From Burkholderiales bacterium (GTDB taxonomy: Bacteria > Pseudomonadota > Gammaproteobacteria > Burkholderiales > Burkholderiaceae_D): a stretch of 48,138 nucleotides of DNA. Of the stretch, positions 18,012-26,056 are shown piece by piece (positions within the stretch are counted from its first letter, which is position 1; every line of letters begins with the position of its first letter). The translations under genes and the position numbers were made by a program. The stretch lies in the NCBI GenBank assembly GCA_016200895.1, contig JACQDX010000052.1:1-48138 (forward strand), written 5' to 3'. Below the pieces are notes generated by a model that saw nothing but the letters and a program-made list of their open reading frames with translations, did no database searches and was not told where the DNA came from.

Positions 18012-18232
18012 GCCAGGTTTCGTTTGAAAAAGATATCGCACCGCTGTTCAATCAGTTTCGTGCCTCAATGATGTGGCGGCTGGACCTGACCAAATATGAT
18101 GATGTCAGACTCAATGCCAGCATGGTGTTGAACCAGTTACAGGGGGGGATGCCACCACCGCCTTACCCGCCCTTTACCAAAGAACAGGTCGCCATGTTCC
18201 AGGCCTGGATCAATGACGGTTTCCCAAAATAA
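18008..18232 (+). CDS. Cytochrome-c-like small protein lacking the haem motif
   Basis: 74 residues. The ends resemble a c-type cytochrome domain: SFEKDIAPLF at the start, and a GGMPPPPYPPFT segment followed by MFQAWINDGFPK at the end. Between them, where CXXCH would be, it has FRASMMWRLDLTKYDD; the protein contains no cysteine or histidine at all, so it cannot bind haem c. There is no signal peptide, consistent with a cytosolic location where haem c is not attached. It may be a partner or structural subunit of the propeller protein encoded just before it, with which it overlaps by four bases. The relation to cytochromes is inferred from flanking motifs only. Confidence 0.7.
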   Translation: MSQVSFEKDIAPLFNQFRASMMWRLDLTKYDDVRLNASMVLNQLQGGMPPPPYPPFTKEQVAMFQAWINDGFPK

Positions 18233-18243
18233 TTTGTCTGCTA

Positions 18244-18342
18244 GGACTTGCGCAAAACTGCCCCAGCTGCGTTACAGCTTCTAGCCGTACTAAAGTACTG
18301 TCTTCGTCGCTGTGCCTTGCTGGGACAATTTTGCGTAAGTCC
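18244..18342. repeat. 99-bp palindromic intergenic repeat (REP/MITE-like)
   Basis: Two 24-base arms, 18244-18267 and 18319-18342, are inverted copies matching at 21 of 24 positions (GGACTTGCGCAAAA... against GGACTTACGCAAAA...). The centre holds a second palindrome, GTACT-AA-AGTAC. The arrangement resembles the interspersed palindromic elements of Oxalobacteraceae genomes. Only one copy is in this window. It lies between the fifth and sixth genes of the ferritin/propeller cluster. Confidence 0.7.
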
Positions 18343-18372
18343 CGCCACTAAAAGTTAGAGAAGGAGTTTCAC

Positions 18373-18870
18373 ATGAGCCTCAATGCACAAACCCTTATCG
18401 GTAGCTGGGAAATGGTCGAAGCCTGGGACATCGGGGATGATCCCAGCGACCCGACCAAGAAGACCTACCCTTGGGGTAATCCGTCGGCAGGTTACTGGGT
18501 GTATGACAAGAGCGGCCATTTCAGCCTGATGATCTCGCAAAATCCGCCACTGGCGATACCGGCCGACCCTTTCAGTGGCCAACCACAATCATCCTGGCTG
18601 ACACCGCAAAAGCCTTGGGAAGTGCCGCATTCGCTGCTGATAGACAGCTTTGCCACTGCCAGCCCGTATGCCTATTTTGGGACCTATACGGTGGAGATGG
18701 ATACAAATCACCCGCATCTGGGTGGCACCATAGTCATGAATGTATTTGCCGATGTCATGCGTGCCTATGCAGGCACAGTACAAAAACGCAGCTTTGTATT
18801 TGATGGCAAGGATTATCTGAATGTGGGTACGCCGGGTCAGTACTTGAGACGTTTGAAGCGCCTGACTTGA
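18373..18870 (+). CDS. Lipocalin-like domain protein
   Basis: 165 residues matching the lipocalin-like family typified by LIGSWEMVEAWDIGDD at the N-terminus, GYWVYDKSGHFSLMIS, a SPYAYFGTYTVE strand pair, and the end FDGKDYLNVGTPGQYLRRLKR. These proteins form small beta-barrels that may bind hydrophobic or aromatic ligands. No signal peptide is present. A GAGAAGGAG ribosome binding site precedes the ATG. It is on the same strand as the five genes before it, but separated by 140 bases containing the palindromic repeat, so co-transcription is likely but not certain. A terminator follows. Confidence 0.75.
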   Translation: MSLNAQTLIGSWEMVEAWDIGDDPSDPTKKTYPWGNPSAGYWVYDKSGHFSLMISQNPPLAIPADPFSGQPQSSWLTPQKPWEVPHSLLIDSFATASPYAYFGTYTVEMDTNHPHLGGTIVMNVFADVMRAYAGTVQKRSFVFDGKDYLNVGTPGQYLRRLKRLT

Positions 18871-18897
18871 TGCTGGTGTCATGAGTCTGTAGAAATG

Positions 18898-18942
18898 AAA
18901 AGCCTTACTCGTCATAAAACGAGCTAAGGCTTTAGTTTTTCA
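18898..18942 (+). terminator. Terminator after the lipocalin-like gene
   Basis: The hairpin AAAGCCTTA-CTCGT / ACGAG-C-TAAGGCTTT (one bulged base) is followed by AGTTTTT, 28 bases after the lipocalin stop. It marks the end of the ferritin/propeller cluster. Confidence 0.8.
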
Positions 18943-19042
18943 GTAGCTCAAAGTGAAACGCAGACGTTGATGTACGACCACTACAGTACTGGCTTTCCAG
19001 ACTCATTCAACTCGTCTGATTCGTTTATTGATACCTGCAATG

Positions 19043-19525
19043 TCAAGGCATGGATGAGCTGGCCAGCTTACGCAAAGCCTCGCCCTGTACGCGGCGTACC
19101 ATCATGTGGCTAGCCTCCACTGCGCCGATGGAGTCATAAAACTCTTTGCTCATTTGTTTGTCCTTGACTGTCAGCCATTCTATCCTGGAGCAGCCTTCAT
19201 CGACAGCGATACTGGCCAGGTGTTGCATGATGTTGAGTCCCAGACCCTGACGGCGAAATTCAGGGCGTATATAGATGGCTTGCATATACATGTCACGCAC
19301 ACCTGTGAAGCTGCCCCATTTCCAGGAGTAAATGACAAAACCGGCAATGGCTTCATTCACCACCACAAACTTGGCGGTGACAGCAGGGTTTTTACCAAAT
19401 AATGCCAGTTGCAGAGCTGCTGCGTCTGTGCGGATTTCAGCGACGCCATCGCTATGCCCCAAGGCTAAGAGCATCTCCAGCAATGCATTGATATCAGTTT
19501 CTATCAGGCTTTTAAATTGCATCAC
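19043..19525 (-). CDS. GNAT-family N-acetyltransferase
   Basis: 160 residues. The acetyl-CoA binding motif A is seen as YIRPEFRRQGLGLNIMQHL, preceded by the beta-4 strand MYMQAIYI, and followed by RIEWLTVKDKQMSKEFYDSIGA, which resembles the spermidine/diamine acetyltransferase branch. The substrate is not predictable. A neighbouring minus-strand membrane protein gene lies 17 bases upstream, so they may be co-transcribed. Confidence 0.85.
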   Translation of the reverse strand: MMQFKSLIETDINALLEMLLALGHSDGVAEIRTDAAALQLALFGKNPAVTAKFVVVNEAIAGFVIYSWKWGSFTGVRDMYMQAIYIRPEFRRQGLGLNIMQHLASIAVDEGCSRIEWLTVKDKQMSKEFYDSIGAVEASHMMVRRVQGEALRKLASSSMP

Positions 19526-19542
19526 TTTTTTCTCATACTAAT

Positions 19543-20463
19543 TTACTGTACAGCTATTTCTTGAGTTGCCAGATAAGCTTGCAGCGCCATTGTTAACTGC
19601 CCTGGTTCATCAACGTAGAGATAAATCTGCTGCACATCAGTTTTTTGTAATTGAAAATGACTTATCTGCACCTGCGCATTTGCATGCAGACTGATGACCA
19701 GATTAGGTTTGTCAAAGGGTGTAATGACGATGGAATTCTCTGGGTAATCAAATTTTTTCCATGACGGTTGCTTATCATCGACAACAAATCTCTCACAGCT
19801 ACAAATGGCCGCATAAGAAATCACACCTGAGCTTCTGCTGCCAAGTTGAAGTTGCAAGGCATCTTCGGTTAACACATGGCAGCTGTGCCTGACCCAGTAG
19901 CGGTCACCCAGTAACCAGACCATGGAATACATAGTCAGCATTAGCATGATGCCATGTACGAGCATGCGAGTATGCGCATCAGGTGCCATCAAACTGACCA
20001 TCAGTGCAGAGAAGGGTACTTCAGTGGCGAGAGCAAGCAGGATGACAATGAAGATAGTGCTGTAGCTACCCTTGTCCCAAAAACCAAAGACCCTCCCTGG
20101 AACAGGTGCCGCAGGTGTTTTTCTTGTCAGCCATTGCCAGCATCCTGCCCACATTGTGCGTTCCAAGCGTAATACCGCCGGAAATTCTGGTGGTAGAAGC
20201 GCGGCGAGAAATTGCAGCCAATTCCCGCCATGCTGCCTGCTGGCCTTTGCCCTGCGTATCGCTGTGGGTGCTTCCAGTAAGTCTTTCAAGACAATCACGA
20301 GCAACAAGCTAATCGTTGTCACTTCCTTTAACAGCGCTGCATATGATGGCAATGCTATAGTCAGCAAGAGACTGGCAATGAAAACCATCATCAGTATTTT
20401 TAGCAAGCCAAACCAGCTCATCCCTGTCAGTTGCTGTCTTAGCGTAGAAGTGGAATTGTGCAT
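19543..20463 (-). CDS. Membrane protein of unknown function
   Basis: 306 residues. I do not recognise the family. Hydrophobic segments appear near residues 17-40, 47-64, 133-157 and 166-186, followed by a soluble, mostly beta C-terminal part of about 110 residues (LQLGSRSSGVISYAAI, WKKFDYPENSIVITPF, LVISLHANAQVQI). This resembles a membrane-anchored pleckstrin-like domain, but that is only an impression. The start follows an AAGAAAG ribosome binding site. It is in a minus-strand group with the GNAT gene. Confidence 0.6.
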   Translation of the reverse strand: MHNSTSTLRQQLTGMSWFGLLKILMMVFIASLLLTIALPSYAALLKEVTTISLLLVIVLKDLLEAPTAIRRAKASRQHGGNWLQFLAALLPPEFPAVLRLERTMWAGCWQWLTRKTPAAPVPGRVFGFWDKGSYSTIFIVILLALATEVPFSALMVSLMAPDAHTRMLVHGIMLMLTMYSMVWLLGDRYWVRHSCHVLTEDALQLQLGSRSSGVISYAAICSCERFVVDDKQPSWKKFDYPENSIVITPFDKPNLVISLHANAQVQISHFQLQKTDVQQIYLYVDEPGQLTMALQAYLATQEIAVQ

Positions 20464-20555
20464 GCTTGCGGCTTTCTTAAAATGAATTGTTGGCGCTCAA
20501 AGAAGATGCGTGTAGCAATTTTTCAATGTCATGGATACATCGTCAGTATGATAAA

Positions 20556-21107
20556 TTACTTGCCCAACATGCGCTTTAAGGTGGCATCTTTGTCTATGAA
20601 GTGGTGTTTGAATGCTCCTGCCAAATGCAAAAAAATGCCGGCAATCAGGACGTAAGCAGCTGCCTGGTGCAAGCTTGCACCGGTCTCTGCCCAGAATTCG
20701 CTATAGGCTAATACTTGGGCGGGATTGTCGGGCATATGATGGCTTGGTACGATGACCAGACCAAATATGCCAAAGCCATGACCACTGGCACCTGAAAACA
20801 GCATGCCGGTGATGGGCAAGGCTAGCGTAGCGATGATTAATACCCACTTGATGACTTTTGCCATTTGTCGCTCAATGTGGGAATAATCTGCCGCTGCTGC
20901 AGGCCAGCCATTCCTGATGCGCCAGATGACGCGCAATATAGCAATAAAAAAGACCAGCACGCCTATGGATTTATGCAGCGGATATAAAGCCCAGGCCTCA
21001 GCGCGCGTCATATATAAGCCCGCCGCACATAAACCCATGATGACGACCGCTGTGATCCAGTGTAAAGAAATAGTGATCTTGCTGAGCTTGTCTGCTTTAT
21101 CCATCAT
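20556..21107 (-). CDS. Cytochrome b561 (di-haem membrane cytochrome)
   Basis: 183 residues with four membrane helices. Haem-ligand histidines appear in SLHWITAV (helix 1), PLHKSIGVL (helix 2) and LHQAAAYVLIAGIFLHLAGA (helix 4), and the protein ends with the family-typical KHHFIDKDATLKRM. Bacterial members (CybB type) oxidise ubiquinol and can pass electrons to oxygen or periplasmic partners. A second ATG at 21104 directly follows the first and is an equally good start. It stands alone, with 92 bases to the next minus-strand gene. Confidence 0.9.
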   Translation of the reverse strand: MMDKADKLSKITISLHWITAVVIMGLCAAGLYMTRAEAWALYPLHKSIGVLVFFIAILRVIWRIRNGWPAAAADYSHIERQMAKVIKWVLIIATLALPITGMLFSGASGHGFGIFGLVIVPSHHMPDNPAQVLAYSEFWAETGASLHQAAAYVLIAGIFLHLAGAFKHHFIDKDATLKRMLGK

Positions 21108-21194
21108 CCTATGCTTTCATCTGTTAAAGATAGAATGGACAGATAGCGGAACTGAAAGTTTCAAAACACATCAGATTCAGGCTTGCTATTGCAC

Positions 21195-21590
21195 TTATCT
21201 GGGTAAAAATTCCCTGATTTGGATGACATTACCTTCAGGGTCATGTCCATCGCAGATACGGTAATGCTGGAATTCCCATTCATAATTTGCCCCATCTATT
21301 TGCCCGCCAAGGCTAACTGCGGCATCCCTGGCTTTGCTGATGCTGGCAACTGGCAGCATTAATTTGATGGCGGAGTCTGCCCGACGGTGAGGCGGAGTCG
21401 AAATCTCAAAAGTACTTGCAATCTGTGCAGGTATGGCATGGATGACTAAATGAAAATGTGGCAACTCAAGAATAGTGTAGTCGTCATCAGCATGAGTCGC
21501 GGTCAGCTGCAAGACCTGCTCATAGAAACAGCTGAGTTTGCTCAAGTCCTTGGCGTAGATGACAGCACCTGGGGTTGGTAAATGTGACAT
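21195..21590 (-). CDS. VOC-family (glyoxalase/dioxygenase fold) protein
   Basis: 131 residues from the ATG at 21590, which has an AAGGA ribosome binding site; the frame runs open to 21650, but the extra residues are unlike the family. Motifs are AVIYAKDLSKLSCFYEQVL at the start, YTILELPHFHLVIHA, and DGHDPEGNVIQIREF at the end, the usual vicinal-oxygen-chelate pattern with candidate metal ligands in the HFH and DPEGN segments. The reaction is not predictable. Confidence 0.82.
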   Translation of the reverse strand: MSHLPTPGAVIYAKDLSKLSCFYEQVLQLTATHADDDYTILELPHFHLVIHAIPAQIASTFEISTPPHRRADSAIKLMLPVASISKARDAAVSLGGQIDGANYEWEFQHYRICDGHDPEGNVIQIREFLPR

Positions 21591-21731
21591 GATTTTCCTT
21601 CGCTCTGTGAGATGAGTAAGTGCGGAATGAGTTTTTGACATCATTGGCACCTGAATGGAAGGATGGAATGAAGCTACATTTAGACCATCATCTCCAGCAT
21701 ATACGCAAATCGCTTACAAATTTTACACGGA

Positions 21732-21759
21732 TTGGCTTTTTGTTATGCGTTAATATAAA
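21732..21759 (+). promoter_or_regulatory. Candidate sigma-70 promoter for tolA
   Basis: TTGGCT (21732-21737) and TATAAA (21754-21759) are separated by 16 bases, about 150 bases upstream of tolA. Since no tolQR lies upstream, tolA needs its own promoter and this is the best candidate. Confidence 0.5.
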
Positions 21760-21908
21760 TGTCAGACTTCGTACTGTGTGACGAACTTTGGGAGAAAAAG
21801 CCAGTTGCGGTTTATAATTTCAGCTGTTACAACTTTAATGCGCATTTTTTGTCACTGACATGGTCAACACTTCCGGAACCAAGTCGGGCAAATAAAGTCT
21901 TAAGGACT

Positions 21909-22772
21909 ATGAATCAGGTTTCTAATCAAGCTCATCCGGATTTTCATCAGCAGCAGACAGGAAAATTGCGAGCCATTGCACTGGCTGCTGTCGTGCATAT
22001 TGTTTTGCTAAGTTTTTTGTGGATAGGCGTAAGCTGGCAAAATAAAGAAAGCCCCGTCATCGAGGCCGAGGCCTGGGACATGACCACCCGCGAAGCCGCC
22101 CCTAAACCTGTCCCCGTCCCTGAACCCATCATAGAAGAAAAACCTAAAGAGCCTGCACCGGTCAAGGAAGAAGTGCGTCAGGAAGACCCTGAAATCGCCC
22201 TGGCACAGGAAAAAAAGCGTAAATTGCTGGAAAAGAAAAAAGAAGAAGAGCATCAGCGCGAGCTGGCTGAGAAGAAACGCAAAGAAGAACAGCAAGAAAA
22301 ACTTGCCGAGCAAAAACGCAAGGAAGAAAAACTGGCTCAGGAAGTGGCTGAGAAAAAGAAATTGCTGGTCAAGGAAAAAGAAAAGACCGACAAGCTGTTT
22401 AAAGATGAACTGGCTCGTGTCACCAAACAGGCAGCAACTACAGGTAGCGGTGGTTCTGGAACCAGTGAAAAATCCACCGGGAACAACCGTGGTGACCCAA
22501 GCTATATCGCAAAAATTGCCGCCAAGGTCAGATCCAACACCAATTACGGTGGAATGGACAGTACGGCTGGTAATCCTACAGTGGAATATAGCATTAACCT
22601 ATTGCCAGATGGATCACTCCGTGGTGCAATACGCAAAGTTAAATCCTCAGGGATTCCCAGTTTTGATGAAGCCGTCGCAGTGGGAATAGATAAGTCTGCT
22701 CCTTTTCCGCGTGACAAGACAGGTCAAGTTCCATCCAGCCTGACGCTGGTTTATCGTATGAAGGAAGAATAA
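21909..22772 (+). CDS. tolA: Cell-envelope protein TolA
   Basis: 287 residues from the ATG at 21909; the frame is open to 21759, but the extension is unlike TolA. It has one N-terminal membrane helix (AIALAAVVHIVLLSFLWIGV), a short Pro/Glu linker, a long Lys/Glu/Ala-rich helical domain (EKKRKLLEKKKEEEHQ and similar repeats), a Gly/Ser hinge, and a C-terminal TonB-like domain (PSYIAKIAAKVRSNTNYGG, PTVEYSINLLPDGSLR, FDEAVAVGIDKSAPFP). TolA spans the periplasm and links the TolQR motor to Pal at the division site. An AAGGA sequence lies very close to the ATG. tolB starts six bases after the stop. tolQ and tolR are not next to it. Confidence 0.93.
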   Translation: MNQVSNQAHPDFHQQQTGKLRAIALAAVVHIVLLSFLWIGVSWQNKESPVIEAEAWDMTTREAAPKPVPVPEPIIEEKPKEPAPVKEEVRQEDPEIALAQEKKRKLLEKKKEEEHQRELAEKKRKEEQQEKLAEQKRKEEKLAQEVAEKKKLLVKEKEKTDKLFKDELARVTKQAATTGSGGSGTSEKSTGNNRGDPSYIAKIAAKVRSNTNYGGMDSTAGNPTVEYSINLLPDGSLRGAIRKVKSSGIPSFDEAVAVGIDKSAPFPRDKTGQVPSSLTLVYRMKEE

Positions 22773-22778
22773 ACTCCA

Positions 22779-24065
22779 ATGATGTCCATGTTGAAAAAAA
22801 TTGCCGTGACTGCAGTCATCGCTGCTGTTGCTAATTTATCTAGCCTTGCTCCGGCTGGTGCCCAGATTACGGTGCAAGTGTCAGGCCCAGGTTCTAACCA
22901 GATACCGATCGCTATTGCAGGATTCACAGATGAGGCACTTACCCCTCAGCAAGTAACCAGCATCATCAGGGATGATCTGACCCGTAGTGGTTATTTCAAA
23001 ATTATTGATGCCAATATCGTCCTGAACGAAAATGCAGTCGTCAATTTTGGCGACTGGAAAGCCAAGGGCGCAGATGCACTGGTTGTCGGTAGTGTGCAAA
23101 GTCTGGCCGATGGCCGCTTTGATGTGCGTTATAAACTGCTAGACACTGTTAAATCCAGTACCTTGTCCGGTTTCTCCGTGACTGCGCCACCAGCCAATGT
23201 ACGCCTGACCGCACACAGGATTGCGGACGATATCTATGAAAAACTGACGGGCGTGCGCGGCATTTTTTCTACCCGCATCGCCTATGTGACCAAGGCCGGT
23301 TCTGAATATCGCCTGGAAGTGGCGGATGCCGATGGTGAAGGTACTAAAATCGCCTTGCGTTCTTCTGAGCCCATCATTTCCCCCTCCTGGTCACCAGATG
23401 GCACCAAGGTCGCCTATGTGTCCTTTGAAAAGCGCAAGCCTGTGATTCTGGTGCAAAACCTGATCACGGGTGAAAGAACTGAAGTTGCCAATTTCAAGGG
23501 TAATAATTCGGCCCCGGCATGGTCGCCTGACGGTAGCAAGCTGGCAGTGGCATTGTCACGTGATGGTCAGACCCAGATTTTTACGGTGAGTGCCAATGGC
23601 GGTAATTTGCAAAAATTGACCACCAGCTCTTCGATTGATACTGAGCCACAATTTTCTGCAGATGGCCAGTCGATTTACTTCCTGAGCGACCGTAGCGGCG
23701 GTCCGCAAATTTATAAAATTAGTGTTGGCGGCGGTGAGCCTAAACGTGTCACTTTTAATGGCACGTATAATATCACCCCAAGAATATCCCCTGACGGCAA
23801 GACTTTGGCTTATATTTCACGTCGTGATGGCAAGTTCCAGTTATATGCACTGGACTTGGCCAGCGGCCAGGAATTAAGACTGTCTGATACGACCAAGGAC
23901 GAGTCACCGAGTTTTTCACCAAATGGACGTTACATCATGTACGCAACCGAGTCTGGCCGTCGTGGTGCGCTCGCAGTAGTGTCTATTGATGGCAAGGTGA
24001 AACAGAAATTGACGGTCCAGGCCGGAGATATTCGGGAGCCCAGCTGGGGTCCTTTCATGAAATAA
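22779..24065 (+). CDS. tolB: Tol-Pal system translocation protein TolB
   Basis: 428 residues. It has a Sec signal peptide ([17 protein letters not shown], cleavage after AGA), an N-terminal alpha/beta domain ([28 protein letters not shown] region) and a C-terminal six-bladed propeller with repeated [42 protein letters not shown] and [10 protein letters not shown] blades. TolB is periplasmic and binds Pal and TolA. Alternative starts are the Met residues at 22782 and 22788. Confidence 0.96.
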   Translation: MMSMLKKIAVTAVIAAVANLSSLAPAGAQITVQVSGPGSNQIPIAIAGFTDEALTPQQVTSIIRDDLTRSGYFKIIDANIVLNENAVVNFGDWKAKGADALVVGSVQSLADGRFDVRYKLLDTVKSSTLSGFSVTAPPANVRLTAHRIADDIYEKLTGVRGIFSTRIAYVTKAGSEYRLEVADADGEGTKIALRSSEPIISPSWSPDGTKVAYVSFEKRKPVILVQNLITGERTEVANFKGNNSAPAWSPDGSKLAVALSRDGQTQIFTVSANGGNLQKLTTSSSIDTEPQFSADGQSIYFLSDRSGGPQIYKISVGGGEPKRVTFNGTYNITPRISPDGKTLAYISRRDGKFQLYALDLASGQELRLSDTTKDESPSFSPNGRYIMYATESGRRGALAVVSIDGKVKQKLTVQAGDIREPSWGPFMK

Positions 24066-24109
24066 GCGGTATTGACTAATTGCTTATCTATTTTAAATCA
24101 GGAGAGAAA

Positions 24110-24637
24110 ATGCGTACTACATCCCAATCCAAAACCCTGGCAATCTTGATTTCCAGTGTTGTTCTGATGACAGCTTGCGCTTCCAAAGTCCCACTGGAAG
24201 ACAAAAAAGTCGAAGAAAAATCTACGAACACGACAGCAACGACCAACACTGACACAAATGCAGTGAAACAAGTTACTGCAACTGTCGATCCGTTGACACA
24301 AGGTGCATTGGCCAAACGTAGCGTGTATTTTGACTATGACAGCTATGCTGTAAAAGAAGAATTCAAACCAGTAATCGACGCGCATGCCAAGTTCCTGGGT
24401 ACAAACAAAAACCGCAATATCCTGATCCAGGGTAATACGGATGAACGCGGTGGCCGTGAATACAATCTGGCCTTGGGTCAAAAGCGTGCAGAAGCAGTAC
24501 GCAAATCCCTGACACTGCTGGGTGTGTCTGATGCGCAAATCGAAGCAGTTTCTTTGGGCAAGGAAAAACCAAAGGCAACAGGTAGCGATGAAGCTTCCTG
24601 GGCAGAAAATCGTCGTTCCGATATTCTGTACAAGTAA
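24110..24637 (+). CDS. pal: Peptidoglycan-associated lipoprotein Pal
   Basis: 175 residues from the ATG at 24110, which follows CAGGAGAG; the open frame back to 24080 is not used. The lipobox LMTAC places the lipidated cysteine at 23. A Thr/Asn/Lys-rich linker is followed by an OmpA-like domain: SVYFDYDSYAVK, then the peptidoglycan-binding NTDERGGREYNLALGQKRA and NRRSDILY at the end. Pal anchors the outer membrane to the cell wall and binds TolB. Confidence 0.96.
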   Translation: MRTTSQSKTLAILISSVVLMTACASKVPLEDKKVEEKSTNTTATTNTDTNAVKQVTATVDPLTQGALAKRSVYFDYDSYAVKEEFKPVIDAHAKFLGTNKNRNILIQGNTDERGGREYNLALGQKRAEAVRKSLTLLGVSDAQIEAVSLGKEKPKATGSDEASWAENRRSDILYK

Positions 24638-24647
24638 TCTCGTGTTT

Positions 24648-24675
24648 GAAAGCCTCGGTTGAGGCTTTCTTTGCA
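24648..24675 (+). terminator. Hairpin between pal and cpoB (weak or partial terminator)
   Basis: A perfect 9-bp stem (GAAAGCCTC with GAGGCTTTC) with a four-base loop is followed by a poor T-run (TTTGCATTT). It probably lowers read-through into cpoB or stabilises the upstream mRNA. Confidence 0.55.
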
Positions 24676-24732
24676 TTTGGCGCTGCATCTTTTAGTTGAA
24701 GGTGCAGTGCGTATCCATTTTTTCAGATTGCC

Positions 24733-25494
24733 ATGAAACTCAATTCCATACGCACTACCATTCTAGCTGCCGCGCTGTCTTGCGCCTTTTTGCCCTCCAT
24801 GGCATCCGCCGGTATTTTTGACGACGATGAAGCGCGCAAAGCCATACTCGATTTGCGGGCAAAAGTGGATGCAGTCAATGTCAAGCTTGATTCCAAACTG
24901 GAGACCAAGGCAGACAAGGGCACGGCGCTGGAACTGGCAAATGAAAATGAAGCGCTGCGCGCAGAGATTTCCAAATTGCGCGGTCAGATAGAAGTCTTAT
25001 CGAATGACCTTGCAAATACCCAAAAACGTCAGCAAGACTTTTATGTCGACCTCGATAACCGCGTGCGCAAGATGGAACCCAAGCGCATGACCATAGATGG
25101 ACAAGAAGCGACGGTAGACGTCAATGAGCAGCGTACTTTCGATGCTGCCATGGCCCTGTTCAAGGCAGGCGACTATAAGGCGGCAGCACCGGCTTTCACC
25201 AATTTCCTGACGAACTATCCGCAATCGGCTTTTGCCGGATCTGCACAATACTGGCTGGGCTTCTCTTACTTTGCCCAGCGTGATTTTCGCAATACTATTT
25301 TGAACATGCAGCAAGTGGTAAAGAATTATCCTGATCATCCCAAGGCACCAGATGCTTTGTTGAATATCGCCTCTTGCCATATCGAACTCAAAGAAAAACC
25401 TGCTGCCAAAAAAGTACTGGAAAGCGTGCTGGCTAAATACCCGGATACTGAAGCTGCCCAGGCAGCCAAGAGCCGTTTGGCTGCATTGAAGTAA
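24733..25494 (+). CDS. cpoB: Tol-Pal system coordinator CpoB (YbgF)
   Basis: 253 residues. It has a signal peptide (cleavage after SMASA), a coiled-coil segment (residues ~30-105, heptad-like LRAKVDAVNVKLDSKLE and LRAEISKLRGQIEVLSNDL) that mediates trimerisation and TolA binding in the family, and a C-terminal region of three TPR units (FDAAMALFKAGDYKAAAPAF, AQYWLGFSYFAQRDFRNT, ALLNIASCHIELKEK). It coordinates outer-membrane constriction with peptidoglycan synthesis. It is the last gene of the tol block. Confidence 0.93.
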   Translation: MKLNSIRTTILAAALSCAFLPSMASAGIFDDDEARKAILDLRAKVDAVNVKLDSKLETKADKGTALELANENEALRAEISKLRGQIEVLSNDLANTQKRQQDFYVDLDNRVRKMEPKRMTIDGQEATVDVNEQRTFDAAMALFKAGDYKAAAPAFTNFLTNYPQSAFAGSAQYWLGFSYFAQRDFRNTILNMQQVVKNYPDHPKAPDALLNIASCHIELKEKPAAKKVLESVLAKYPDTEAAQAAKSRLAALK

Positions 25495-25504
25495 GCCAGG
25501 TTTC

Positions 25505-25536
25505 ATAGCGCCGTTGCATAATGACGACGGCGCTAT
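25505..25536. terminator. Hairpin after cpoB
   Basis: A 10-bp stem ATAGCGCCGT / ACGGCGCTAT closes a 12-base loop eleven bases after the cpoB stop. There is no T-run, so it may act as an mRNA 3'-end stabiliser or help Rho-dependent termination. Confidence 0.4.
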
Positions 25537-25625
25537 ACTGCTCTTGAGGACCTTGCTTTCCTATGACAAGGCGATAAAACAAGGCCAGCCCGATTGGACT
25601 ATAGTTTCTTATTCCTTAGTCAGCG

Positions 25626-25654
25626 TTGACAGGGTGCCCGAAACACACTATAAT
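25626..25654 (+). promoter_or_regulatory. Consensus sigma-70 promoter of the tRNA-Lys genes
   Basis: A perfect TTGACA (25626-25631) and a perfect TATAAT (25649-25654) are separated by exactly 17 bases. Transcription should start near 25661, just before the first tRNA. Confidence 0.92.
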
Positions 25655-25664
25655 TTTGGTCTTC

Positions 25665-25740
25665 GGGTCGTTAGCTCAGCTGGTAGAGCAGCGGACTTTT
25701 AATCCGTTGGTCGCAGGTTCGAATCCCGCACGGCCTACCA
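25665..25740 (+). tRNA. tRNA-Lys (anticodon TTT), copy 1
   Basis: 76 bases with all four arms. The acceptor stem pairs GGGTCGT with ACGGCCT, the D-arm contains AGCTCAGCTGGTAGAGC, the anticodon loop CTTTTAA gives anticodon TTT, the T-arm contains GGTTCGAATCC, and CCA is encoded at the 3' end. It is identical to copy 2. Confidence 0.97.
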
Positions 25741-25748
25741 CGAATACC

Positions 25749-25788
25749 AAAGACTTAGGTCGCACTACTAAGTCTTTAAATTTTTTTA
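25749..25788 (+). terminator. Terminator between the two tRNA-Lys genes
   Basis: The hairpin AAAGACTTAG / CTAAGTCTTT (9-base loop) is followed by AAATTTTTTT. It should end a share of the transcripts after copy 1. Confidence 0.75.
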
Positions 25789-25806
25789 GCAGTATGTAGC
25801 AGTTTT

Positions 25807-25882
25807 GGGTCGTTAGCTCAGCTGGTAGAGCAGCGGACTTTTAATCCGTTGGTCGCAGGTTCGAATCCCGCACGGCCTACCA
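25807..25882 (+). tRNA. tRNA-Lys (anticodon TTT), copy 2
   Basis: Identical over all 76 bases to the copy 142 bases upstream, including the encoded CCA. No separate consensus promoter is seen before it, so it probably depends on read-through from the upstream promoter. Confidence 0.97.
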
Positions 25883-25885
25883 AAA

Positions 25886-25920
25886 CAAAGGACTCAGGTG
25901 TCATACCTGAGTCCTTTTTT
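25886..25920 (+). terminator. Terminator after tRNA-Lys copy 2
   Basis: A perfect stem AAAGGACTCAGGT / ACCTGAGTCCTTT with a short loop and a T-run immediately follows the second tRNA. Confidence 0.92.
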
Positions 25921-26056
25921 GCTTTTGCGTCACGGCTGATGGCATATTTCCCATAAAATATAGCGGCAGGATAAGGACACATTTCGCTTTGGTCTTCTGT
26001 CATATTATTGATTAGGGAACTATCATGCCCTTGTCACCTTCAGTAAGCTTATTATC

